Assembly (NCBI RefSeq): GCF_000725625.1
Contig: NZ_JOHS01000050.1
Coordinates: 1-48,051 of the forward strand
DNA length: 48,051 nt
Source of the DNA: Streptomyces sp. NRRL F-6676
GTDB lineage: Bacteria; Actinomycetota; Actinomycetes; Streptomycetales; Streptomycetaceae
Reading direction: 5' to 3'
The notes beneath the pieces are model-generated. The model saw only the letters and a list, made by a program, of their open reading frames with translations, ran no database searches and had not been told where the DNA came from. Every line of letters begins with the position of its first letter. Position 1 is the stretch's first letter. Of this stretch, positions 18,136 to 26,659 are shown piece by piece. The position numbers were made by a program, and so were the translations under genes.

Positions 18136-18156
18136 CCATGACCTGTGAGGTCATGG
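18136..18156. promoter_or_regulatory. Operator-like perfect palindrome between SnoaL-like and XRE genes
   Basis: CCATGACCT (18136-18144), GTG, AGGTCATGG (18148-18156) is an exact 9-bp inverted repeat with 3-bp centre. It lies 66 bp from the SnoaL-like start and 32 bp from the XRE start, well placed to control both. Confidence 0.65.
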
Positions 18157-18187
18157 CGGGCACGCCCGGCCCCTCTAGGCTGCCGGT

Positions 18188-18964
18188 ATGACCACGGCCA
18201 CGGACACCCGCGAGGTCGGCCCGCTGCTGCGCAGCTGGCGCGAGCGCCGCCGCTTCAGCCAGCAGGAGCTGTCGAACCGCTCCTCGGTCTCCACCCGGCA
18301 CCTCAGCCGCGTGGAGACCGGCCGCGCGCATCCGACACCGGAGATGATCCTGCACCTCGCGGACCACCTCGACGTCCCGCTGCGCGAGCGGAATCGGCTT
18401 CTGCTGGCGGGCGGGTACGCGCCCCAGTACCGGGACCGCGGCCTGGACGACGTCTCGCTCGCCCCGGTCATGGAGGGGCTGCGGGGACTGCTCGACGCGC
18501 ATCTGCCCCACCCGGCGCTGCTGCTGGACGACTACTGGGACGTCGTCGACTCCAACGCCGGCGTCGACACGCTCCTCGCGGGCTGCGCGCCGGAACTGCT
18601 CGAACCCCCGGTCAACGTCGTCCGGCTGTGTCTGCACCCCGACGGTCTGGCGCCGCGGATCGGCAACTTCGCCGAGTGGGCCTCGCACCTCTACCACCAG
18701 CTCGTCCACCGCGCCGAGCGCACCCACGACCCGCGTCACCTCGCCCTCGCCGAGGAGGCCGGGCGCCACCTCGCCGGAACCCGCCGCACCGCACCGCCCG
18801 GCAGCCCCGTCCTCACCCTGGAACTCACCACGGACGAGGGCCCACCCCTTCGCTTCTTCAGCACCTCGGCCCGGCTCACCACCCCCACCGACGCCGCCCT
18901 GGAGGGCCTGCACATGGAGACCTTCCTGCCGGCCGACGCGTCCACCCGGCGACGGTTCCGCTGA
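18188..18964 (+). CDS. XRE-family regulator with MmyB-like C-terminal domain
   Basis: A 258-residue regulator. The N-terminal helix-turn-helix is clear (LLRSWRERRRFSQQELSNRS, then SVSTRHLSRVETGRAHPT). Residues about 95-250 match the MmyB-like ligand-binding domain (LLDDYWDVVDSNAGVD, LRFFSTSARLTTPTD), a PAS-like sensor fold common in actinobacterial XRE proteins. It probably binds the palindrome in the gap and represses the divergent SnoaL-like gene and itself until a small ligand binds. The ligand is unknown. Confidence 0.85.
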   Translation: MTTATDTREVGPLLRSWRERRRFSQQELSNRSSVSTRHLSRVETGRAHPTPEMILHLADHLDVPLRERNRLLLAGGYAPQYRDRGLDDVSLAPVMEGLRGLLDAHLPHPALLLDDYWDVVDSNAGVDTLLAGCAPELLEPPVNVVRLCLHPDGLAPRIGNFAEWASHLYHQLVHRAERTHDPRHLALAEEAGRHLAGTRRTAPPGSPVLTLELTTDEGPPLRFFSTSARLTTPTDAALEGLHMETFLPADASTRRRFR

Positions 18965-18997
18965 CCGCCCCCGCCCTCCGACGGGACGGGGACAACG

Positions 18998-19050
18998 GCG
19001 CCGGGCCCACCGGCGCGGCGGGGACGACGGCGCCGGGCGTACACCGGCGC
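18998..19050. terminator. Tandem duplicated hairpins between convergent genes
   Basis: Two copies of a GCGCCGG/CCGGCGC stem (18998-19016 and 19030-19050) sit in a tandemly duplicated ~32-bp unit in the gap between the convergent XRE and transporter genes. They probably act as a two-way terminator. Confidence 0.6.
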
Positions 19051-19066
19051 GGCGGGGCAACGGGCG

Positions 19067-20029
19067 TCAGGCCCGCGCCCGTTGCGTGACCGCGATGCAC
19101 ACCAGCACCGCCACCGCCGTCACCGGCGCGGCCCACGTCAGCCGTTCACCGAGCAGCAGCACCGACCACACCAGGGTCAGCAACGGCTGCGCCAGCTGCA
19201 ACTGACTCGCCCGGGGGATGCCGACCGCCGCCATCCCCCGGTACCAGACCACCAGCCCCAGGAACTGCGACCCCACCGCGACCCACAGCACCCCCGCCAC
19301 GCCGTGCCACCCCCACGCCACCGGCTCGTACGACAACGCCAGCCAGGCCCCCGGCAGGGACACCGGCAGACACAGCACGAGCGCCCACCCGATCACCTGC
19401 CACCCCGGCAGCTCCCGCGCCAGCCGGCCGCCCTCGGTGTACCCGGCCGCACACACCACCAGCGCCCCGAACAGATACGCGTCCGCCCCCGTCAGCGCGC
19501 CCCCGCTCTGCCCCACCGTGAACGCGATCACCGCCGCCGCCCCGGCGCACGCGGCGATCCAGAAGGACCGGGACGGCCGGGACCCCACCCGCAGCGCCGA
19601 GAACAGCGCGGTGGTCAGCGGCAGGAGTCCGACCACCACGGCCGCGTGCGCGGTCGTCGAGGTGCGCAGCGCCAACGTGGTGAGCAGCGGGAACCCGACG
19701 ACGACCCCGCAGGCCACCACCGCGATCCCGCCCCAGTGCCGGCGCGGCGGCACCGGTATCCGCAGCGCCAGCAGGCAGCCGCCCGCGAGCACCGCCGCCA
19801 GCACGCTGCGCACGGCCACGAGCGACCAGGGCCCGAACGACTCGAGCCCCCAGGCCGTGGCGGGAAACGTGAGGGAGAAGGCGACGACACCGAGCCCGGC
19901 CTGGACGGCGCCCGTCCCGGAATCCCTGGAACCCCTACCGGAACTCGTCCCGGGCCGCGCCCCGGGACCCGGCCCCGCACCGTCGACCGCTATCGCACGA
20001 CCTGGGATAGCGCTACTCTCTGCTCTCAT
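19067..20029 (-). CDS. EamA/DMT-superfamily transporter
   Basis: A 320-residue membrane protein with about ten hydrophobic helices in two homologous halves, as in EamA drug/metabolite exporters (for example AVQAGLGVVAFSLTFPATAW at the first helix and RASQLQLAQPLLTLVWSVLL in the second repeat). The first ~40 residues are Gly/Pro/Arg rich and disordered, longer than usual. The ATG at 20029 is the only usable start I find; it overlaps the start codon of the divergent MocR gene. MocR regulators often control a neighbouring transporter for amines or amino acids, so the substrate may be of that type, by inference. Confidence 0.85.
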   Translation of the reverse strand: MRAESSAIPGRAIAVDGAGPGPGARPGTSSGRGSRDSGTGAVQAGLGVVAFSLTFPATAWGLESFGPWSLVAVRSVLAAVLAGGCLLALRIPVPPRRHWGGIAVVACGVVVGFPLLTTLALRTSTTAHAAVVVGLLPLTTALFSALRVGSRPSRSFWIAACAGAAAVIAFTVGQSGGALTGADAYLFGALVVCAAGYTEGGRLARELPGWQVIGWALVLCLPVSLPGAWLALSYEPVAWGWHGVAGVLWVAVGSQFLGLVVWYRGMAAVGIPRASQLQLAQPLLTLVWSVLLLGERLTWAAPVTAVAVLVCIAVTQRARA

Positions 20030-20045
20030 GCACGAGCGTAACAGC
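19988..20045. promoter_or_regulatory. Shared leaderless promoter region of the MocR and EamA genes
   Basis: On the plus strand TACTCT (20014-20019) lies 8 bases before the MocR ATG at 20028. On the minus strand TACGCT lies 5 bases before the transporter ATG at 20029. Both would place transcription starts at or next to the start codons, giving leaderless mRNAs. An inverted repeat CGCTATC-N11-GATAGCG (19988-19994, 20006-20012) covers the plus-strand promoter and is a candidate MocR site. Confidence 0.5.
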
Positions 20046-21479
20046 GTCGCCGACCTGGCAGGAACCCTTCGGGCGGAGGTGAAGCGCTACTCCGCAGGAG
20101 AGAAGCTGCCGTCCAGCAGGGCCCTCGTGGAGCGGTTCCGGGTCAGCCCGGTGACCGTCTCCCGCGCGCTGGCGCAGCTCGCCGCCGAGGGCCTGGTCGT
20201 CACCCGCCCCGGCTCCGGAGCGTTCCGCGCGGACCCGCGCCAGGCGCCCGCCCCGGCCGGCGACACCGCCTGGCAGGAGGTGGCGCTCAGCGCCGATCCG
20301 GCCACCGAGCATGTGCCCCGCAGCGTCGACGCCTCCGGTGTGCTCGTCTCGCTCGCCGCCCCGCCCGCCGGGGTGATCGAGTTCAACGGCGGCTATCTGC
20401 ACCCCTCGCTCCAGCCGGAGCGGGCGATGGGTGCCGCGCTCGCCCGGGCCGGCCGCCGCCCGGGCGCCTGGGGCCGGCCTCCCATGGAGGGGCTGCCCGA
20501 GCTGCGCGACTGGTTCGCGCGCGGCATCGGCGGCCCGGTCACCGCCGCCGACGTGCTGGTCACCGCCGGCGGCCAGTCCGCGCTCACCACCGCGCTGCGC
20601 GCGCTCGCCCCGCCCGGCGCCCCGGTCCTGGTGGAGTCGCCCACCTACCCCGGCATGCTGGCGATCGCCCGCGCCGCCGGGCTGCGCCCGGTCCCCGTGC
20701 CGGTCGACGCCGACGGCCTCAAGCCCGCCCTGCTCGCCGACGCGTTCCGGGCCAGCGGCGCCCGGGTCCTCGTCTGCCAGCCGCTGTTCCAGAACCCGAC
20801 CGGCGCGGTACTGGCACCCGAGCGCCGGGGCGAGGTGCTGCGGATCGCCCGCGCCGCCGGGGCGTTCGTCGTCGAGGACGACTTCGTACGGCGGCTGGTG
20901 CACGAGGACGCGGGCCCGCTGCCGCCGCCGCTCGCCGCCGAGGACCCGGACGGCGTGGTGGTGCACGTCGGCTCGCTGACCAAGGTGACCTCGCCCAGCT
21001 TCCGGGTGAGCGCGCTGGCCGCCCGGGGCCCTGTCCTGGACCGGCTGCGGGCCATCCACGTCGTCGAGACGTTCTTCGTGCCGCGCCCGTTGCAGGAGGC
21101 CGCCCTCGAACTGGTCGGGGCACCCGCCTGGCCGCGCCATCTGCGGGCGGTCTCCGCCGAGTTGCGCACCCGCCGGGAGGCGATGACCGCCGCGCTCCGC
21201 CGCGACCTGCCCGCGCTCGCCCTGCCCCATGTGCCGTCCGGCGGCTACCACCTCTGGCTGCGGCTGCCCGACGGCACCGACGAGTCCGCGCTGGTCGCCG
21301 CCGCCCTGCGCACCGGCGTCGCGCTCACCCCCGGCCGCCCCTACTTCAGCGCCGAACCCCCCGCCGCCCATCTGCGGCTGAGCTTCGCGGCGGTCGCGGG
21401 CACCGCCGAGATCACCGAGGGCGTACGACGACTGCGGGCGGCCTGTGACGACGTCTTCGCCGCCTCCCTTTTCGGGTGA
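20028..21479 (+). CDS. MocR-family regulator (GntR HTH + aminotransferase domain)
   Basis: A 483-residue protein. Residues about 5-75 are a GntR winged helix (LPSSRALVERFRVSPVTVSR, LVVTRPGSGAF). Residues about 110-475 are a fold-type I aminotransferase domain with TAGGQSALTTALRALAPPG, the ESPTYPG segment, QPLFQNPTGAVL and the PLP-lysine region VGSLTKVTSPSFRVSALA. MocR proteins use PLP as a sensor cofactor, often for PLP-, GABA- or taurine-like ligands. It is divergent from and overlapping at the start codon with an EamA transporter, its likely target. Confidence 0.9.
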   Translation: MHERNSVADLAGTLRAEVKRYSAGEKLPSSRALVERFRVSPVTVSRALAQLAAEGLVVTRPGSGAFRADPRQAPAPAGDTAWQEVALSADPATEHVPRSVDASGVLVSLAAPPAGVIEFNGGYLHPSLQPERAMGAALARAGRRPGAWGRPPMEGLPELRDWFARGIGGPVTAADVLVTAGGQSALTTALRALAPPGAPVLVESPTYPGMLAIARAAGLRPVPVPVDADGLKPALLADAFRASGARVLVCQPLFQNPTGAVLAPERRGEVLRIARAAGAFVVEDDFVRRLVHEDAGPLPPPLAAEDPDGVVVHVGSLTKVTSPSFRVSALAARGPVLDRLRAIHVVETFFVPRPLQEAALELVGAPAWPRHLRAVSAELRTRREAMTAALRRDLPALALPHVPSGGYHLWLRLPDGTDESALVAAALRTGVALTPGRPYFSAEPPAAHLRLSFAAVAGTAEITEGVRRLRAACDDVFAASLFG

Positions 21480-21552
21480 GGAGACGCATACCCTCGGTAA
21501 CTGGCGCGTAACGGCCCTTGACCTGCGTACTTGCGCGGCCCACCATCACGGC

Positions 21553-22146
21553 ATGCACGTTCGGGTCACGTTCGTCGCCGCGGCACGCAACGCCTCGCTG
21601 CTCGCCGAACGTTTCGAGGACGACCGACCGCTCGACCAGGCGGCCTGGGACCAAGTGCTGCACGTGGCCGGGCAGTTGCTCCCGCTCGCCGCCGCCGAAC
21701 TGCGCTACTGCTCGCCGACCCCGCGCAGCCGCGCCACCGGCGACGCTCTGGGCTACGCCCCTCTGGTGCAACTCGCCCTGCGCGACTGCGACATGGGCCG
21801 CTGGCGCGGACTCACCCTCGGCGAGGCCATGGCCCGCGAGCCGCAGTCGGTGGACGCCTGGCTCGCCGACCCGCGCGCCGCCCCGCACGGCGGCGAGTCC
21901 CTGCTGTCGTTCATCTCCCGGGTCGGCGGCTGGCTGGACACCCGGCCCGCCGAGGAGGGCTGCCGCATCGTCGCCGTCGCCGAGCCCTCGGTCGTCCGCG
22001 CGGCCCTGGTCTACGCGCTGAAGGCGCCCCCGGCCACGTACTGGAACCTCGACGTCCACCCGCTGTCGACGACCACTCTCACCGGCCGCGCCGGCTACTG
22101 GAACCTCCGCTTCGACGGCGTCGCGCCCCAGCCGCTCCGGGCCTGA
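21553..22146 (+). CDS. Histidine-phosphatase-fold protein lacking catalytic histidines
   Basis: A 197-residue protein beginning MHVRVTFVAAARNASLL at the ATG at 21553; no ribosome site is visible, and TTGACC about 35 bp upstream hints at a near-leaderless start. It follows the phosphoglycerate-mutase/CobC layout: the N-terminal strand where LVRHG should be, CSPTPRSRATGDALG (usual SxxxRAxxTA), PHGGESLLSFISRV (usual GGES) and AVAEPSVVRAALVYAL (usual SHGGxIR). RHG reads AAR, and the second SH reads AE, so both active-site histidines are gone. It is probably not a phosphatase; a binding or structural role is likelier. Confidence 0.75.
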   Translation: MHVRVTFVAAARNASLLAERFEDDRPLDQAAWDQVLHVAGQLLPLAAAELRYCSPTPRSRATGDALGYAPLVQLALRDCDMGRWRGLTLGEAMAREPQSVDAWLADPRAAPHGGESLLSFISRVGGWLDTRPAEEGCRIVAVAEPSVVRAALVYALKAPPATYWNLDVHPLSTTTLTGRAGYWNLRFDGVAPQPLRA

Positions 22147-22233
22147 ACCCGGCCCGCCCCGTCCTCGGCCCGTCCGCGCGTGGCCCCGGCCCGCTTCCGT
22201 CCTCGGCCCGTCGGCGTGTGCCCCCGCCCGCCC

Positions 22234-22683
22234 TCAGTCCGCCCGCGCGTAGTCGGTCGTCAGCACCAGGTCCTTCGCCGGGCCGCCCACCCGCCACACC
22301 GTCCGCCAGTGGTCTTGGTCCCGCACGGTGAACTCGCCCCGGTAGAAGTCGGCCGCGCACGGGTGGTCGGCGACGTACCGCCCGCTGCTCAGGTCCAGGT
22401 CGTGGAACGGGCGCCCGTCCGCGAACCGCACGTCCGCCGTGGCCGCCCCGCCGCTGCCCGGCAGGAACCGCAGCGTCCGCGTCGCCGGCCGGGCCACGCC
22501 CTGCCAGACGAACGTCCCGGCCTCCTCGTGCAGCAGCCCGCCCCCGTCGAGCGGCGCGAACCCGGTCGTCCCGGTGAACCGGCCCTCCTCGCCGCCGGAC
22601 AGGTCCCGCGCCGACCGCTCGACCCGCCACTCCCCGGCCAGATACGCCAGCACGTCCGGTACCGGCCAGAACTCGCCCCTCAC
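22234..22683 (-). CDS. Small beta-rich hypothetical protein (possibly DUF6314)
   Basis: A 149-residue soluble protein from the GTG at 22683, with GGAGG seven bases upstream. It starts VPDVLAYLAGEWRVERSARD and alternates short strands (FTGTTGFAPLDGGGLLHEEA, RTLRFLPGSGG, DFYRGEFTVRDQDHWRTVWR) as in a lipocalin/fatty-acid-binding-like barrel. I believe this is the DUF6314 family, from memory and not checked. No enzyme motif is seen. Confidence 0.7.
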   Translation of the reverse strand: MRGEFWPVPDVLAYLAGEWRVERSARDLSGGEEGRFTGTTGFAPLDGGGLLHEEAGTFVWQGVARPATRTLRFLPGSGGAATADVRFADGRPFHDLDLSSGRYVADHPCAADFYRGEFTVRDQDHWRTVWRVGGPAKDLVLTTDYARAD

Positions 22684-22769
22684 GTCACGTCCTCCGTCGC
22701 ACCCCGGTCCGCCGCACGCCCCGTCGGCGTGCCCGCACCCCTCCATCCTGCCGCCCGCGGGACGGGACC

Positions 22770-22948
22770 GTGAATTAACCCCCGCTTCGCATACGCTTCG
22801 GCTTTTGTTCTTCCATTCGCAAGAATTCCGTTGAAAAGAACTCCTCCGTACTCGTTCGTATTCCGAATCACCGCGAATCCGTTGCGGAAATTCCATCAGC
22901 GAGTACAACCATGCGGAAAGTCTGCCCGTCTTAACGGGCGAATCAACA
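22770..22948 (+). promoter_or_regulatory. AT-richer upstream region of the glycosylation operon
   Basis: This stretch is clearly more AT-rich than its surroundings. It contains a GCCCGT-CTTA-ACGGGC hairpin (22924-22939) close to the start codon and three CGAATC hexamers (22864, 22874, 22939). No gene is evident in 22684-22948. A promoter is expected here, but I cannot pick a convincing -35/-10 pair. Confidence 0.4.
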
Positions 22949-25576
22949 ATGGGGAGTCTGCCGAGTATGAACGGGTCGATCCGGCCGAGTGTCGCCGCGG
23001 CGTGGGCGCGCCTCCCGCGCGACGGGCGGGCCGCCGCGCTGCTCGCCGCGGTGCTCACCACCACCGCGCTCTGCGTCGGCGACGTCCTGGCCCGCAGCTA
23101 CCCCTTCGGCTCCCGCACCCGGGACGTCAACGACCTGGGCAACCAGTACGTGCCCTTCCACGCGCACCTGTGGGACCTGCTGCACGGCCGCGCCGACGGC
23201 GGACTGTTCGTCAACTGGCAGTCCGGGTACGGCTCCAGCTTCCTGCCCGACCTCGGCACCTACCTCAGCAGCCCGTTCGCCCCGCTGGTGGCGCTCTTCC
23301 CGCGGGACGAGATCGACCTCGCGGTGTACGTGATCACCCTCCTGAAGGCCGCGTGCGCCGGAGCCGTCATGGCCTGGCTGCTGCCGCGCCTGCGCCCCGG
23401 CCCCTGGTGGGCCGCCGGGCTGCTCGGCGCCTCGTACGCCCTGTGCGGCTGGACCCTGTCCTACGCCTCGTACAACCCGATGTGGCTCGACGGCCTCCTC
23501 GCCCTGCCGCTGCTGTGCCTGGTGGGGGAGTGGGCGCGGGAGGGGCGGCACCGGGTGGCGGGCGTGCTGATCGTGGCGCTCGCCTGGACCGCCAACTTCT
23601 ACACCGCCTACATGGCCACCCTCGGCGCCGGCCTCGTCCTCCTGCTGCGGCTCTGGCTCAGCGGACTGCCGCGCCGGCGGGCGTTCGCCGCGGCCGGCCG
23701 GGCCGTACTCACCACCGCGCTCGGGGTGGGCCTGGCCGCACCGCTGGTCGTGGTCGTGTACGTCGGCACCCGCCACGCCTACCCGGGCCGTACCAGTACC
23801 TTCCGGCCGGTGGGAGGCGAGGACCTGCTGGCCCGCCTGCTGCCGACCACGTACTCCTACTCCAGCCCCGGCCTCTACGTCGGCGTCACCGCGCTCGTGC
23901 TCGCCCTCGCCCTGCCCTTCCACCGGGCCGTACCGGTGCGCGAGCGGGCCGGGTGGACGGTGCTGGTCGTCGCCGTCGCGCTGTCGATGCAGTGGACGCC
24001 GACCCATCTGGCCTGGCACGCCTTCACCACGCCCAACGGCAGCCCGTACCGGCAGGCCTTCGTGCTCTGCGCGCTGCTGGTGTGCGCCGCCTGGCACGCG
24101 CTCGCCTACGGGCCGCCCGGGTGGCGTGCCCTGGGCGCGGGGGGCCTGCTGTTCGCCGTGCTCGCCGCGGTGGCGAGCCGCAGCGGCCTGGAGGACCCCT
24201 CCTACGCCCTGCCGGTGCTGCTCCTCGCCGCCGCGGGCGCCCTGGGCGGACTCGCCCTGCTCACCCGGTACGCCGGGGAGCGGGGCGCCGGGGCGGCGCC
24301 CGGTACCGGCCGCCGCCGCACCGTCCTCGCCGGTCTCGCGGTGGTGCTGCTCACCGCCACGCAGCTCGGCGAGGCCGGGGCGACGGACGCCGTGGCCACC
24401 CGCTTGCGGCTCAACCACATGGACGACTACGCGCCCTGGGGCAGCCGCCAGGAGGAGCAGGCCAAGGCGGTCGACGAAGCCGACGGCTGGCCCCGCTACC
24501 GCACCGACCCCGGCCGGGAGCAGACCGTGGCCAACGACCCGCTGATGGTCGGCGGCCAGGGCGCGCAGTACTACAGCAGCCTCACCGCCGACGTGCTCAG
24601 CCGGACGCTCACCGCGCTCGGCGGCGGCTCCACCTCGCTCGGGCGCAGTCTGCAAAGCCTGGACAACCCGGTCACCGACGCCGTGTTCTCCGTCGGCGCC
24701 CGTGTGCACTCCCCGCCGGACCAGCACCAGCGCTGGAACCCGCGGGACGACAGTCCGGTGACCGTCTCCCGCAGGCAGGTGCCGCCCCTGGTCACCGTGC
24801 GGCCGGACAAGGGCTCCACCGCCGGGTTCGGCACCTCGCCCTACCGCAACCAGGAACTGCTGCTCGGCAGCCGTGTCTACACCGTGCCCCGCGCCACCGT
24901 CCGCACCGGGGCCGGCGGCCCGGCCGCCGTCACCGCGCGGTGCCGGGCGGGCGACGAGGCGTTCCTGTGGGCCCCGCACTTCTCGGGCACGGCACGGCTC
25001 ACGGGGACCCCTGCCTCCGCCGCCGGCTTCCGCTCCAAGGCCGACGGCAGCCAGGCCGCGGCCATGCAACCCCTCGGCACCGTCCCGGACTCCGGCCGGC
25101 TGCGCATCGCGCTGACCCCGAACCGGGCCGGCACCACCGTCCCCTCCGGCGCCGTCGGCTGCCTCGACCCCGCCCGGCTGCGCGCCGCCGTCGACCGGCT
25201 TACACAGACCGGCGCCACCGAGGTCTCCGTCTCCGGCGCCACCGTCCACGCCCGGCTCCCGGCCGGCAGCACGGGCACCGCCGTCCTCGCCGCACCCCGG
25301 ATCGCCGGCTGGCGCTGCGCCGCCGGCGACGGGGCCGAACGGCCCGCCGCCACGTACCACGGGCTGATCGCCGTCCCCCTCGACGGCTCCGCCACCACGT
25401 TCACCTGCACCTTCCACCCGCCCGGCCTGCGGCTGGGCTCCGCGATCGGAGGTGTCGCGCTGCTCGCCACGGCGGCGCTCGCCGTCCTCGCCGCCGTCCG
25501 CCGCCGTCGGACCCCGGGGCCCTCGGCCCCGCCGGCGGCCGCACCACCGCGCGAGCGCGTCACCCACGCTCGCTGA
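22949..25576 (+). CDS. YfhO-family membrane glycosyltransferase (GT-C type)
   Basis: An 875-residue integral membrane protein. The first half carries about a dozen transmembrane helices with an outer loop holding DVNDLGNQYVPFHAHLWDLL; FVNWQSGYGSSFLPDLG and ASYNPMWLDGLL are typical YfhO segments. The second half is a large outer domain closed by a final helix (about 840-860) and an Arg-rich tail. B. subtilis YfhO (similar length) moves sugar from a lipid carrier onto teichoic acid. A second in-frame ATG at 22967 has a GGGGAG upstream and may be the true start. The gene is followed by GtrB- and GtrA-type genes that would supply the lipid-linked sugar. Confidence 0.85.
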   Translation: MGSLPSMNGSIRPSVAAAWARLPRDGRAAALLAAVLTTTALCVGDVLARSYPFGSRTRDVNDLGNQYVPFHAHLWDLLHGRADGGLFVNWQSGYGSSFLPDLGTYLSSPFAPLVALFPRDEIDLAVYVITLLKAACAGAVMAWLLPRLRPGPWWAAGLLGASYALCGWTLSYASYNPMWLDGLLALPLLCLVGEWAREGRHRVAGVLIVALAWTANFYTAYMATLGAGLVLLLRLWLSGLPRRRAFAAAGRAVLTTALGVGLAAPLVVVVYVGTRHAYPGRTSTFRPVGGEDLLARLLPTTYSYSSPGLYVGVTALVLALALPFHRAVPVRERAGWTVLVVAVALSMQWTPTHLAWHAFTTPNGSPYRQAFVLCALLVCAAWHALAYGPPGWRALGAGGLLFAVLAAVASRSGLEDPSYALPVLLLAAAGALGGLALLTRYAGERGAGAAPGTGRRRTVLAGLAVVLLTATQLGEAGATDAVATRLRLNHMDDYAPWGSRQEEQAKAVDEADGWPRYRTDPGREQTVANDPLMVGGQGAQYYSSLTADVLSRTLTALGGGSTSLGRSLQSLDNPVTDAVFSVGARVHSPPDQHQRWNPRDDSPVTVSRRQVPPLVTVRPDKGSTAGFGTSPYRNQELLLGSRVYTVPRATVRTGAGGPAAVTARCRAGDEAFLWAPHFSGTARLTGTPASAAGFRSKADGSQAAAMQPLGTVPDSGRLRIALTPNRAGTTVPSGAVGCLDPARLRAAVDRLTQTGATEVSVSGATVHARLPAGSTGTAVLAAPRIAGWRCAAGDGAERPAATYHGLIAVPLDGSATTFTCTFHPPGLRLGSAIGGVALLATAALAVLAAVRRRRTPGPSAPPAAAPPRERVTHAR

Positions 25577-25594
25577 CCGCGCCACTGGAGAACC

Positions 25595-26659
25595 ATGCTC
25601 ATCTCGATCGTCGCCCCCTGTTACAACGAGGAAGACGTCATCGAACGTTTCCACGAGGAGGTTGGCAAGGTCGCCGACGAACTGCTGCCGCTCGGTCACG
25701 ACACCGAGTTCGTGTACGTCGACGACGGCAGCCGCGACCGCACGCTGACTCTGCTGCGCTCCCTCGCCGAGCGCGATCCGCGGGTACGGTATGTCTCGTT
25801 GAGCCGCAACTTCGGCAAGGAGGCCGCCCTGCTCGCCGGACTGCGCCACGCCACGGGGGACTGCGTCATCGTCATGGACGCCGATCTCCAGCACCCGCCG
25901 CGGCTGATCCCCCGCATGGTCGAACTGCACGCCCAGGGCTACGACCAGGTGATGGCCCGCCGCGACCGCAGCGGCGACCGGTTCACCCGGACCCTCACCG
26001 CCCGCCTGTACTACCGGATCGTCAACCGGCTCGTCGACGTCGAACTCGTCGACGGCGTCGGCGACTTCCGGCTGCTGTCCCGGCGCGTGGTGGACGCGGT
26101 GCTGTCCATGAGCGAGTACAACCGCTTCTCCAAGGGCCTGTTCGCCTGGGTCGGCTTCCCCGGCACCACGCTCGCCTACGAGAACGAGGTGCGCACCCAC
26201 GGCCGCAGCTCCTGGACGCTGAAGTCCCTGCTCAACTACGGCCTCGACGGGCTGCTGTCGTTCAACAACCGGCCCCTGCGCACCGCCCTCCACCTCGGCA
26301 TGGGCCTGCTGCTGTGCGCCGCGCTCTACACCGCGTGGATCGTGGGCGCGGCACTCGTCAACGGGGTGCGCACCCCCGGCTACGTCACGACGATCACCGT
26401 GGTGACGGCGCTGGCCGGGGTGCAGATGGTGATGCTGGGCGTCGTGGGGGAGTACACCGGCCGGATCTACTACGAGGTCAAGGGCCGCCCGCACTTCCTG
26501 GTGAAGGCGAGCAATGTGCGGGGCGCGGAGACCGGGGAGGCCGGAAAGGGCGACGAGGCCGGGGAGGGCGTGACGCACCTGGCGAGCGGGACGGAGAGCG
26601 GCACGGACAGCGGCACGGAGACCGGTACGGGAACCACACGGAAGCACCTCGTCCCCTGA
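25595..26659 (+). CDS. GtrB/CsbB-type polyprenyl-phosphate glycosyltransferase
   Basis: A 354-residue GT2 enzyme expected to transfer a sugar from a nucleotide donor to undecaprenyl phosphate at the inner membrane face. Motifs: ISIVAPCYNEED at the start, EFVYVDDGSRDRT, the metal-binding DAD in VIVMDADLQHPP, and a GDFRLLSRRVVD segment. Two C-terminal transmembrane helices (about 230-255 and 265-290) are typical. The tail adds GTESGTDSGTETGTGTT low-complexity repeats. It starts 18 bp after the YfhO gene and overlaps the GtrA gene (TGATG). Confidence 0.9.
   Translation: MLISIVAPCYNEEDVIERFHEEVGKVADELLPLGHDTEFVYVDDGSRDRTLTLLRSLAERDPRVRYVSLSRNFGKEAALLAGLRHATGDCVIVMDADLQHPPRLIPRMVELHAQGYDQVMARRDRSGDRFTRTLTARLYYRIVNRLVDVELVDGVGDFRLLSRRVVDAVLSMSEYNRFSKGLFAWVGFPGTTLAYENEVRTHGRSSWTLKSLLNYGLDGLLSFNNRPLRTALHLGMGLLLCAALYTAWIVGAALVNGVRTPGYVTTITVVTALAGVQMVMLGVVGEYTGRIYYEVKGRPHFLVKASNVRGAETGEAGKGDEAGEGVTHLASGTESGTDSGTETGTGTTRKHLVP

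Noticed and set aside
22943..26647. 1234-codon minus-strand frame opposite the glycosylation genes
   Set aside because: Composition is typical of an antisense shadow, and the plus-strand genes have strong family motifs.
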